A DNA stretch of 33,194 bases, from the NCBI GenBank assembly GCA_003482455.1, contig DMYW01000009.1, forward strand, positions 1 to 33,194, given 5' to 3'. This document shows, one piece after another, positions 14,877 through 23,700 of the stretch. Under the pieces are notes generated by a model. The model worked only from the letters and a program-made list of their open reading frames with translations. It was not told the DNA's origin and made no database searches. The position numbers and the translations under genes were made by a program. Positions within the stretch are counted from its first letter, which is position 1; each line of letters begins with the position of its first letter. Source of the DNA: Rheinheimera sp. (GTDB lineage Bacteria; Pseudomonadota; Gammaproteobacteria; Enterobacterales; Alteromonadaceae).

Positions 14877-16859
14877 TTAACGTCGATAGCTGTCAAATCG
14901 TTGGACCTGCACCAGCTGCTGCAGCGGTACACTGAGCGGCGAGACTTGCCCAGTGAGTGTCGCCGCCAAGTGCTCTGCCAACAGCGGCGCAAATAACAAG
15001 CCGCGGGCTCCCAAACCACCAAAAACCCACATGCCGTCTTCGATTTCACCCACTACCGGTACATGATCGCGCACCGTGCTGCGTACACCCGCTTTTGCGC
15101 TGTGCACCTTGGCTTCGGCAAACCACGACGGCTGTTGCAATACTTGATTGACCAGCGCGAGGTTTTCGATATCGTCCAGGTCTTTTAACTCGGCTTTGGC
15201 TGAGTCTCGATCAAAGCTTGCGCCGACACAGGCTTGCGCGACATCGCGAATACTGTCATACGGCGTGATGTACCCTTGATGGCACAATACCGTCCGCAGC
15301 GTGGCCAAGCCTTGTGCACTGACGTGACTGACTTGGCCACGTACTTGACTCATCGGCAGGTGGCTCGCAAATGGCCAGCTTGGTAACAGGCTACCAACAC
15401 ACCAAACAAGTTGAGTGGTGCGCAACTGCTGCTGCGAAGTTTCCACAAGCCATCCGTCGCCTTCACGCGAAGCGCCAGTGACTTCACAATTTAGCGTGAG
15501 CTGAAATCCGTTTAGTTGTTGTAAATAGGCGAGGGCGGCATGACAAAACGCTTGTGGCGCTATCCAACCGGCGTCGGGAAAGAACAAACCGCCAAATGGT
15601 ACCGCGACACCAGCTACTGCGCTGGCCTCGTTGGGGTCAAGCTGAGTCCAAAGACCCTGCGGAAATTCCGCGCATTGCGCTATTTTTTGCTGGCGTACTG
15701 TGAGTTGTTGATTGCAAGCCAGTTGCAACACGCCGCAGCGCTGATAAGGGAACGCAAACCGTTGATGTAATTGCTGGTAGCGGCGTGTTGCAAACAAAAA
15801 CGTGTGGATATGCAACAGCGACATAGGCGTCAGCCGGTGCTGTAGCTGTGGATACAAAGCGCCTTGTCGATTGTGCGATGCGCCCAAGCCAAGTTCAGGG
15901 TCTTTGCACACCAAATGCACCCTTTGGCCGCGCTCAAGCAAACTTAGCGCAAGGGTCACGGACGCGAGGCCGCCGCCGACAATGAGGATTGGCGAGCGTG
16001 CTTGCGCAGAAGCATCGGGATCACCAGCCATGTTTGCCGCTTGCGTTGAGGTTTCTGCTAGCGCCTGTCCTGATGTTGGTAAAAGCGGATCCGCTGGACT
16101 TGCCGCAAAAGGCCAATCGGTCGGCAGCGGCTGTGCACCGGCGAAATAACCAACCGCCATTTCGCGTTTTCGACCAAACCCTTTGACTTTTTTAACGCAA
16201 AAACCGGCACTTTCGATGCCACGCCGCACTATGCCCGCACTGGTAAAGGTCGCAAGCGTCGTACCGATGCGGCTCAATCGTGCGAGGCCTTGCCATAACG
16301 TATCTTGCCACATGTCGGGGTTTTTGCTGGGCGCAAAACCATCCAAGAACCAAGCATCGACCATACTGCCATTTGCGACTTGCGGCAGGTTGTCGTGCAG
16401 GTCACCCAGCCACAGATCGAGCGTGACATCGCCAAAGTGCAAGCGATTGCAACCGGGTACAAACACTTCTGGGTATTGCGAAAGCAACACATCAGCCCAA
16501 GGTTTGAGCTCTGGCCATTGGTGTAAAGCGCTCGCCAAATCAGCTTTTTGTAATGGAAATTTTTCAAAGGTAGAAAAATGCAGCTGCTGACAAACGGCAT
16601 GTGCAGCCTGCTTGCGAAATTGACTAAAAGCGCGCCATAACACCAGGAAATTCAAGCCGGTACCAAAGCCAGTTTCCATCAAATGAAACTGTCGCTTGGG
16701 ATGAGTGGAAAACCCTTGTGGTAATCCGTTTTGCGTCAAAAACACGTACAAGGTTTCGTGCAGGCCACTGTCATTAGAAAAATACACATCGTCAAACACG
16801 TCGGAAACCGGCGTACCTTGTTCGTTGTAGTGAATACTGGCGCTTTGGATCGGCGTCAT
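14877..16859 (-). CDS. mnmC: Bifunctional tRNA mnm5s2U34 biosynthesis enzyme MnmC
   Basis: MnmC completes the 5-methylaminomethyl-2-thiouridine modification at the tRNA wobble position. The 660-residue protein has both domains. The N-terminal SAM-dependent methyltransferase (MnmC2, about 1-245) carries METGFGTGLNFL and DAWFLDGFAPSKNPDMW. The C-terminal FAD-dependent oxidase (MnmC1, about 290-655) starts with ILIVGGGLASVTLA and ends VFGGLGARGLLFAPLLAE. They are joined by an Ala/Ser/Pro-rich linker of about 45 residues (from about 245), longer than I would expect and low in complexity. AGGA lies 6 nt before the ATG. It is divergent from fabB as in E. coli. Confidence 0.97.
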   Translation of the reverse strand: MTPIQSASIHYNEQGTPVSDVFDDVYFSNDSGLHETLYVFLTQNGLPQGFSTHPKRQFHLMETGFGTGLNFLVLWRAFSQFRKQAAHAVCQQLHFSTFEKFPLQKADLASALHQWPELKPWADVLLSQYPEVFVPGCNRLHFGDVTLDLWLGDLHDNLPQVANGSMVDAWFLDGFAPSKNPDMWQDTLWQGLARLSRIGTTLATFTSAGIVRRGIESAGFCVKKVKGFGRKREMAVGYFAGAQPLPTDWPFAASPADPLLPTSGQALAETSTQAANMAGDPDASAQARSPILIVGGGLASVTLALSLLERGQRVHLVCKDPELGLGASHNRQGALYPQLQHRLTPMSLLHIHTFLFATRRYQQLHQRFAFPYQRCGVLQLACNQQLTVRQQKIAQCAEFPQGLWTQLDPNEASAVAGVAVPFGGLFFPDAGWIAPQAFCHAALAYLQQLNGFQLTLNCEVTGASREGDGWLVETSQQQLRTTQLVWCVGSLLPSWPFASHLPMSQVRGQVSHVSAQGLATLRTVLCHQGYITPYDSIRDVAQACVGASFDRDSAKAELKDLDDIENLALVNQVLQQPSWFAEAKVHSAKAGVRSTVRDHVPVVGEIEDGMWVFGGLGARGLLFAPLLAEHLAATLTGQVSPLSVPLQQLVQVQRFDSYRR

Positions 16860-16915
16860 GGCATGTCCTGCAGAAAAATTTCGATTTTAACCTGATTGTC
16901 ATCACAACAGCGAAT

Positions 16916-16933
16916 AGTGAACATATGTTCGCT
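16916..16933. promoter_or_regulatory. FabR-like operator in the mnmC-fabB region
   Basis: AGTGAACATATGTTCGCT contains the perfect palindrome GAACATATGTTC and, from my memory of the E. coli FabR consensus AGCGTACA-NN-TGTACGCT, agrees at 13 of 16 fixed positions. A wider pair, AGCGAA (16909-16914) and TTCGCT (16928-16933), also flanks it. The centre is about 50 bp upstream of the predicted fabB transcription start. Confidence 0.5.
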
Positions 16934-16970
16934 GAAATTAGACCAGTTGTGTGGAAAAAGTCCGTACAAT
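16932..16970 (+). promoter_or_regulatory. fabB promoter with FadR-like half-site
   Basis: TACAAT (16965-16970) is a good -10 element about 40 bp before the fabB start, but no good -35 hexamer lies 16-18 bp upstream. Instead GACCAGTT (16941-16948) occupies that position and matches one complete half of the FadR operator; the other half (16932-16939) is degenerate. FadR activates fabB in E. coli from a similar place. Confidence 0.45.
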
Positions 16971-17016
16971 GGGCCAGTCTACGTATTTTTGACCATATTT
17001 AACGTCCGGAGTGTTC

Positions 17017-18231
17017 ATGAAAAGAGCGGTCATTACAGGGTTAGGGATTGTATCCAGTATCGGTAACAACCAAGCAGAAGTGCTGGATTCATTAAAAAAT
17101 GGCCGTTCTGGCATTACATCCGCCCAAGAATTTGCTGACATGGGCTTGCGCTCTCAAGTCTGGGGCAACATCAAATTAGATCCATCACAACATATTGATC
17201 GCAAAGCGTATCGCTTTATGGGTGATGCTGCGGCATATGCGTACATCGCGATGCAACAAGCGATTGAAGATGCAGGCTTGTCGCACGAGCATGTATCTAA
17301 CGTACGCACCGGTTTAGTGGTTGGTTCAGGTGGCGCGTCATCGAAGACGCAAATCGAAGCGGCAGATATTCTGCGCGAAAAAGGCGTCAAACGGGTTGGT
17401 CCTTACGCGGTGCCAAAAACTATGTCGTCGACCTGTTCAGCGTGTTTAGCTACCCCGTTTGAAATCAAAGGCGTGAACTACTCGATTAGTTCGGCTTGTG
17501 CTACCAGCGCGCATTGCATCGGCCATGCGGTGGAACTGATCCAGCTGGGCAAACAAGACATTATTTTCGCCGGTGGCGGTGAAGAAGTGCATTGGACGCT
17601 GGCCATGGAATTCGACGCGATGGGCGCATTGTCGACCAAATACAACGAAACTCCAGAACTGGCTTCTCGGACGTATGACGCGAACCGCGACGGTTTTGTG
17701 ATCTCTGGCGGTGGCGGTATTTTAGTCATTGAAGAGTTAGAGCATGCCTTGGCTCGCGGCGCGAAAATCTACGGTGAAATCGTCGGTTACGGCGCGACCA
17801 GTGACGGCTATGACATGGTTGCGCCAAGCGGCGAGGGTGCCATTCGTTGTATGCAAATGGCGCTGCAAAACGTCGATACGCCGATTGACTACTTAAATAC
17901 GCACGGCACCAGTACACCGGTTGGTGACGTCAAAGAGCTGGGCGCCATTCAAGAAGTGTTTGGCGGTAAGAGCCCAGCCATCAGCGCCACCAAAGCCATG
18001 ACAGGCCACGCACTTGGCGCGGCTGGCGTGCACGAAGCGATTTATTCATTGCTGATGATGGAGCATAACTTTATTGCACCTTCAATCAATATCAGTGAAT
18101 TAGACGCTGCGGCCACAGGCCTTGATATCGTGCGCGAAGCTAAACCTGCCGTGTTAAACACCGTGATGTCCAACAGCTTCGGTTTTGGCGGCACCAATGC
18201 GACGCTCGTGATCAAGCGTTATCAAGGCTAA
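17017..18231 (+). CDS. fabB: Beta-ketoacyl-ACP synthase I FabB
   Basis: FabB condenses malonyl-ACP with acyl-ACP and is needed for unsaturated fatty acid elongation. The 404-residue protein carries the Cys-His-His triad: C161 (SSACATSAHC), H296 (NTHGTSTPVGD) and H331 (AMTGHALGAAG), plus the C-terminal NSFGFGGTNATLV. A GTG two codons upstream is in frame, but ATG at 17017 has GGAG 5 nt upstream and gives the usual MKRAVITGLG start. It is a single-gene unit ending at the 18253 terminator. Its control region holds FabR-like and FadR-like sites. No FabA gene is in the window. Confidence 0.97.
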   Translation: MKRAVITGLGIVSSIGNNQAEVLDSLKNGRSGITSAQEFADMGLRSQVWGNIKLDPSQHIDRKAYRFMGDAAAYAYIAMQQAIEDAGLSHEHVSNVRTGLVVGSGGASSKTQIEAADILREKGVKRVGPYAVPKTMSSTCSACLATPFEIKGVNYSISSACATSAHCIGHAVELIQLGKQDIIFAGGGEEVHWTLAMEFDAMGALSTKYNETPELASRTYDANRDGFVISGGGGILVIEELEHALARGAKIYGEIVGYGATSDGYDMVAPSGEGAIRCMQMALQNVDTPIDYLNTHGTSTPVGDVKELGAIQEVFGGKSPAISATKAMTGHALGAAGVHEAIYSLLMMEHNFIAPSINISELDAAATGLDIVREAKPAVLNTVMSNSFGFGGTNATLVIKRYQG

Positions 18232-18252
18232 TCGCTCGCTGATGCTTGTTAG

Positions 18253-18278
18253 AAAAGCCACCGCGAGGTGGCTTTTTT
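18253..18278 (+). terminator. Intrinsic terminator of fabB
   Basis: AAAAGCCACC pairs with GGTGGCTTTT around GCGA, followed by a T-run. Confidence 0.9.
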
Positions 18279-18392
18279 GTTGGCGCTATCGGCGCAGGCA
18301 AACGCTCTGTTTGCCAGAAGCGCTTTGCTAGTTCTAGGCGCAATCGTTACAATCCGCGTCTTTCGCCGCGCTGTTGCTTGAAGGAGCCTCGC

Positions 18393-19517
18393 ATGATTAT
18401 TGTGGCAGATGACAATATGCCGTTGGTCGAACAGTTTTTTGCGCCGCTAGGCACCATTCGGCGCTTACCCGGTCGTTCGATGCAAGCTGAGGCGCTGGCG
18501 GATGCCGACATTTTACTGGTGCGCAGCATCACCAAGGTCAACGCCGAGTTACTGGCGCAAGCATCAAAACTACGTTTTATTGGTACAGCAACCATTGGCA
18601 CTGACCATTTAGATATCGCCGAAATTGAACGGCGCGCCATTGCATGGACCAATGCGGCCGGCTGCAACGCACAATCGGTGGTTGAATATGTGCTCAGTTG
18701 TTTGCTGTTAGAAGCCGAGCGCCGACAAATGCCGCTGCAACAGCTGCGAGTTGGCGTGGTGGGGGTTGGGCAAATTGGCACTCGTTTGGTCAAAGCGCTG
18801 CGGGCATTGAACGTGACTGTATTGCAATGCGATCCGCCTCGCGCGGCGCTGGAGCCAAGTTTTCCGCATCTTGAACTATCCAGCTTGTTAACCCAAGTGG
18901 ACATTGTCTCATTACACGTACCGCTGGTGCGCCAAGGTCAGCACGCAACCTTGCACCTGCTGCATCGTGAATTGCTAGCAAGCTTGCCGCCTGAACTGAC
19001 CATCATCAATGCCTGTCGCGGTGAAGTGGTGGACAACCAGGCCCTTCTTGAGGAACAGCGCGCCGGCCGCTACCGTGCTTTGTACTTGGATGTGTGGGAG
19101 GGCGAGCCGCAGCCGCTGCGCGAATTAGTGCCGTATTGCCAAATCGCCACCGCGCATATTGCAGGACATAGCGTCGAAGGCAAAGCGCGTGGTACCGAGA
19201 TGCTGTATCAAGCCGTGTGTGGCTTGCTCGGTGAGCCAGCCAGTCGCCAGTTGGCGGATTTTCTGCCCACACCGGCAATCGCGTCGCTGACGCTGACGCC
19301 AGAATATCAAGATGCAGATCTGAGCGCGTTATGCCGTCTGCTGTACGACGTGCGCCGTGACGATCGACTGTTTCGGCAACATCTCGACGGCTTAGGTTTT
19401 GATTGGCTGCGTAAACATTATCCGGCGCGGCGCGAATTCAGCGCACTGACCTTGCTTGGTCAGGTGCCACCATCTTTGAATCAATTAGGCTTTTTGACGC
19501 CATCAACACAGGACTAA
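18393..19517 (+). CDS. pdxB: Erythronate-4-phosphate dehydrogenase PdxB
   Basis: PdxB oxidises 4-phosphoerythronate, the second step of the DXP-dependent pyridoxal-5'-phosphate pathway. The 374-residue protein is a D-2-hydroxyacid dehydrogenase with Rossmann motif GVGQIG (124-129) and catalytic R209 (NACRGEVVDN), E238 (VWEGEP) and H255 (TAHIAGHSVEGK), followed by the PdxB-specific C-terminal dimerisation domain. The frame is open 49 codons upstream, but ATG at 18393 has AAGGAG 6 nt upstream and gives the family start MIIVADDNMP. The asd gene begins 3 bp after the stop, so the two are coupled. Confidence 0.96.
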   Translation: MIIVADDNMPLVEQFFAPLGTIRRLPGRSMQAEALADADILLVRSITKVNAELLAQASKLRFIGTATIGTDHLDIAEIERRAIAWTNAAGCNAQSVVEYVLSCLLLEAERRQMPLQQLRVGVVGVGQIGTRLVKALRALNVTVLQCDPPRAALEPSFPHLELSSLLTQVDIVSLHVPLVRQGQHATLHLLHRELLASLPPELTIINACRGEVVDNQALLEEQRAGRYRALYLDVWEGEPQPLRELVPYCQIATAHIAGHSVEGKARGTEMLYQAVCGLLGEPASRQLADFLPTPAIASLTLTPEYQDADLSALCRLLYDVRRDDRLFRQHLDGLGFDWLRKHYPARREFSALTLLGQVPPSLNQLGFLTPSTQD

Positions 19518-19520
19518 CTC

Positions 19521-20537
19521 ATGGAATTATTTAACGTGGCGATTTTGGGCGCTACTGGCCTCGTCGGTCAAAATTTTTTAGATGTATTGGCAGAGCGCGA
19601 ATTTCCGGTTGGAAATTTGTACCCGCTGGCCAGTGCGCGCAGTGCCGGCGGTACAGTCACGTTCAAAGGTAAGCAACTGGAAGTGCTGGATGCAGCTACT
19701 TTTGATTGGAGCCAAGTGCAAATTGCTTTGTTCTCGGCGGGTGGTAGTGTGTCGGCGGAATATGCGCCTAAAGCTGCGGCGGCAGGTTGCATCGTCATCG
19801 ATAACACCTCGCACTTTCGCTATGACCAAGATGTGCCACTGATTGTACCGGAAGTCAACCCACTGGCGATTGACGATTATGACAAGCGCAACATCATTGC
19901 TAACCCAAATTGCTCAACCATTCAGATGGTGGTGGCGTTAAAACCGATTCATGATGCAGTGGGCATTACCAGGATCAACGTCGCGACCTATCAATCAGTG
20001 AGTGGTGCGGGCCAGCAAGGTATCGAAGCGTTAGCGCGCGAAACTACGTCCTTGCTCAATGGCCGTCCGATTGAAGGTTCAGGTAAATTCAACCGGCAAA
20101 TTGCCTTTAACGTGATCCCACAAATCGACGTGTTTATGGACAACGGCTACACCAAAGAAGAAATGAAAATGGTGTGGGAAACTCGGAAAATCTTCGGCGA
20201 TGACAGCATTATGGTCAATGCGACGTGCGTGCGCGTGCCGGTGTTTTTTGGTCACGCCGAAGCCGTGCATATCGAAACTGCCAGCCCAATCAGCGTCGAG
20301 AAAGTCAAAGACTTGTTGCGTGATGCCCCAGGTGTGGTGCTGATGGAAAACGACGCAGACTTTCCAACCCAAGTTGGTGACGCCCAAGGCCAAGATGCTG
20401 TGTATGTCGGACGTATTCGCCAAGATATTTCCCATCCATGTGGCCTTAATCTGTGGATCGTGGCTGATAATGCGCGCAAAGGTGCTGCTACCAACGCCGT
20501 ACAAATTGCCGAACTGCTAGTTCGCGATTGTTTGTAA
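19521..20537 (+). CDS. asd: Aspartate-semialdehyde dehydrogenase
   Basis: Asd makes aspartate-semialdehyde from aspartyl phosphate for lysine, diaminopimelate, threonine and methionine synthesis. The 338-residue protein has the NADP-binding GATGLVGQ (10-17), catalytic Cys131 (NPNCSTIQ), the QSVSGAGQQG loop and active-site H245 (FFGHAEAVH). It occupies the chromosomal place of E. coli usg, a relative I recall as lacking the catalytic Cys, so this copy looks active. AGGA lies 7 nt before the ATG and pdxB ends 3 bp upstream. A hairpin at 20545-20573 ends the unit. Confidence 0.95.
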   Translation: MELFNVAILGATGLVGQNFLDVLAEREFPVGNLYPLASARSAGGTVTFKGKQLEVLDAATFDWSQVQIALFSAGGSVSAEYAPKAAAAGCIVIDNTSHFRYDQDVPLIVPEVNPLAIDDYDKRNIIANPNCSTIQMVVALKPIHDAVGITRINVATYQSVSGAGQQGIEALARETTSLLNGRPIEGSGKFNRQIAFNVIPQIDVFMDNGYTKEEMKMVWETRKIFGDDSIMVNATCVRVPVFFGHAEAVHIETASPISVEKVKDLLRDAPGVVLMENDADFPTQVGDAQGQDAVYVGRIRQDISHPCGLNLWIVADNARKGAATNAVQIAELLVRDCL

Positions 20538-20544
20538 GCAATAA

Positions 20545-20579
20545 GCGATCGTCCGCAATTAGTGGGCGATCGCGCTTTT
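20545..20579 (+). terminator. Intrinsic terminator after asd
   Basis: GCGATCG (20545-20551) pairs with CGATCGC (20567-20573), with further pairing of TCC to GGG inside and a 9-nt loop. Only four T follow after GC, so it is a moderate terminator. Confidence 0.6.
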
Positions 20580-20586
20580 CCCGCAG

Positions 20587-20602
20587 AACTTTACTTAAAG
20601 TT
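20587..20602. repeat. 7-2-7 palindrome upstream of fimV
   Basis: AACTTTA-CT-TAAAGTT is perfectly symmetrical and sits just after the asd terminator, about 190 bp upstream of fimV. It looks like an operator or part of an AT-rich promoter region. Confidence 0.4.
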
Positions 20603-20675
20603 TTTGATTTCTCAGCAGATAAGCTACGTAGACCTGCCGTTTCGGTTAAATCTGGTTTAGAATTTTTAGATATCA

Positions 20676-20743
20676 CCTGCAAAGTGTGGAACAGTGCTTG
20701 CAGGGGAACTGCATAGATCCGGCTGGAACGCCAACTTTTTGGC
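20676..20743 (+). other. Two hairpins in the fimV leader
   Basis: CCTGCAA (20676-20682) pairs with TTGCAGG (20698-20704) around 15 nt. GCCAA (20730-20734) pairs with TTGGC (20739-20743) around CTTT. Neither is followed by a T-run. If the fimV transcript starts upstream of them, both lie in its leader. Confidence 0.35.
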
Positions 20744-20788
20744 AACCCAGTCTTATTGCTCAGGCTCGGTGCCGTTAGGAACAATTGC

Positions 20789-23700
20789 ATGCGTTGGTTG
20801 CAACTTCTCATAGTGCTGGTTGGTATAAGTTTGATGGCGGCGCCAATGGCCGAGCAAACTGCCAAACTTCGGGGTCCGAAGGAGTTTGATACTCCGGCGG
20901 TCAGTCGCCTCGGCCCGTTATCGGCGCATGACACCTTGTGGCGCCTTGCTGCACAAGTTCGTCCTGATCCACGCGTGAACATCTATCAAGTGATGTTTGC
21001 GTTGTATCAAAAGAACCCTGATTCATTTTTAGATAACAATTTCAATCATTTAAAGCCCGGTGCTTATCTCGATGTGCCGAATCTGCGCGAGATCATGGCA
21101 ATTGATGCGATGGAAGCGCAGCGCAAATCGGAAAATGATGACCGCGAATGGTCAGAGAAAATTCGCTTAGCCGCGCAAATCAAGCCTGAAGATCACTCAG
21201 CCAAGCAAAAAGATTTAGAAGCGGCACGCGCTGAGATCAGCGAAGAATTGGCGCAGCTGCAATCAGAGCAATCGGAACAACTCGGTGATTTGCGCGACAA
21301 GCTCAGTGCGTCGATGGCTAATGTGGAAAGCATTGTCAAAGAAAACGGCGAGTTGAAAACGCAACTCGACACTGTGGTCGGCCAGCTTGGGAACGTGAAG
21401 CAACAGCTGGATAAAGACAGTGAAATTCAGCAGCAATTACAGCAATTGCTGGCACAACAACAAGAAATGCTCGCCAAACAGACTGAACAGATTAAAAAAG
21501 CTGAAGAAGAAAGTTTTGGCAATATTCTTCAAAAACTTGCTAATAGCCCGATGGGCTGGGCGATAGCGGCTGCACTACCGGCATTAGTGCTGCTGTTTAT
21601 GTTTGTCAGCATAATGCGTCGCAAAGGGCAAAAAGCTGCCGCAGTGGTTACCGCCGCAACTGCCGCGCCACTGACGGATCCGAACTATAAGTCGCCATTG
21701 CCACCAATGGATGACAGCCTCGACTTTGACGAAAGTAGCTTGATTAACCTTGACGACTCACTACTCAACAGTCGAAAAGGTGGTGGCATTCGTCTTGACG
21801 ACGACTTTGATATGCCCAGCAGCAAGAGCGTCAGTAACAGTTTCACGGCAGATGATTTGCTGGATGATGCGCTTGAGTTGCCTGATGAGCCGGTGCTGCC
21901 AGCATCGTCCACCAAAAACGCCGATGAGTTGGATCTTGATGATCTGCTAGACGAGCCGCTTGATACGCCATTTACCGCGAAGACCGAATTTGATGCGAAC
22001 AACATCTTATCCGGGGATGACCTGAGCGCGTTGTTTAGCGAAGCGGAAGAGTCGTTTGTTCCGAAGCAAGAATTTGATCCAAATAACATTTTATCTGGTA
22101 ACGAACTGTCTTCACTGTTCGAAAATCTAGCCGATGACGATGAATTACCGTTGGAAGTCGCTGCTGCGCCAACGGCAGCTCCTGCTCCAGCCGCACCGGC
22201 AGATGATGACGATGATGTAGATATTGACGCTTTATTAGCGCAAAACGGCCCGGCAGAAAATGCCATCGCATCGGCGGCGTCTGAATCGATTGCTGCTGAT
22301 GAACTATTGGAAGAAATTGAACTTGAGTTGCCTGGTGACGAGCCAACGCCACTGGAGATTTCTGATGATGAGTTCGATATCGATGCGCTGGTGAACGCCA
22401 ACCAGCCGACTGATGCCAAAGCGCCTGCTCCAACCGACATTATGGACGACGTTGAAGACGACGATCTCACCGACATCGACGCTATTTTAGCTGCAAATTC
22501 GCAGCCTAAACCGCCGGTTGTCGTCGATGAAACGGTTGACACCAGCGAGCTGGATGCGTTTGCCGAATCATTAGTCGAAGAAACGGTTCCGGATAAATTT
22601 GCAGCGCCTTCTGAATCATTGGATGAACTAGACGTTGATGTTATCGATGAACCAGACATGGCTGCCATCGATGAACTTGATGACATTCTCAACGAAGTTG
22701 CTGAATTGCGCGCGCAATCGGCCGCCTCTGCACAACCGTTAGCGGAGCAAATCCCGGAAGAAGCTTGGCAGCAAGCAACACAGGACTTTGCCGAGTCACC
22801 ATTGTCTATGGACGATGTCGGCGCACTGCTGCGTGAGTCGGATGAAAATGTTGATTCCGCGGATGCCCCTCTGATTGACGCTGAAGACTTAGCGGAGGTG
22901 TCGGCTGACGAGACCCACGAGCTTGACTTTGACGAGCTCACATCGCAACGAAGCGAATCGGCGCCGTCTGACGATATGGACGCGCTCATTGATGCAATGA
23001 CGGCGGATCTGGAAAGTGCCTTGCCAGTCACAGCTGCCTTAGATGATGAATTAGAGTTGTCGGCGCATGCTCACGCGGAAACCGAGTATCTGACCGAGTT
23101 TGCTGAGCTGGAAGAACACCAAGAAATGCCTGACTTGGCGGTCGCTGAAGCACCTGATGACTTGCCGGCGAGCCGAGCGCAACTGTCCGTGGAAAATCCT
23201 AGCCGAGTGCTTGAAACCTATCCTGATTTGGATTTAGACGGCGCCGACCTTGATTCTATTTTCCCTGATGATTTGCATGAGGATATCGAGCCACTTGATG
23301 CGTTTGCCCTCGAAACCGAGACTGCATCGACGCTAGAACAACTCGATGAGACGGATTTTGATGCCTTGTTGGCGGATTTATCTGATGAAGTTGTCGATGC
23401 GGAACAACTGCAAGACGTTGAAAGTACAACAAAAGCGCTTGAAGAGCTTGCATCGATGCCAGAGCTACTCGATGAGCAAGCTGACGACTCTGATGATGCT
23501 GCCTTGTTGCCTGATTATGTGCAAATCGACAAGTTACTTGCAGCAGCCGAAGAACAAGTTCACGCCGACGATCCACGGCCGCTGAATATTGATGTGGGAC
23601 TTGCTGATTTTGAAGATTTAATTACCGCTGACGAACAAGGTGATGTAGATCTGCAAGATAATGGCTTTGCCAGCCGACTTGATTTGGTCCGTGCTTACAT

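Noticed and set aside
21685..23031. Long minus-strand open frame (448 codons, very Ser-rich) across fimV
   Set aside because: It mirrors the Asp/Glu-rich codons of fimV, which read as Ser/Ile/Asn on the other strand without stops. It has no family motif, and fimV is certain.
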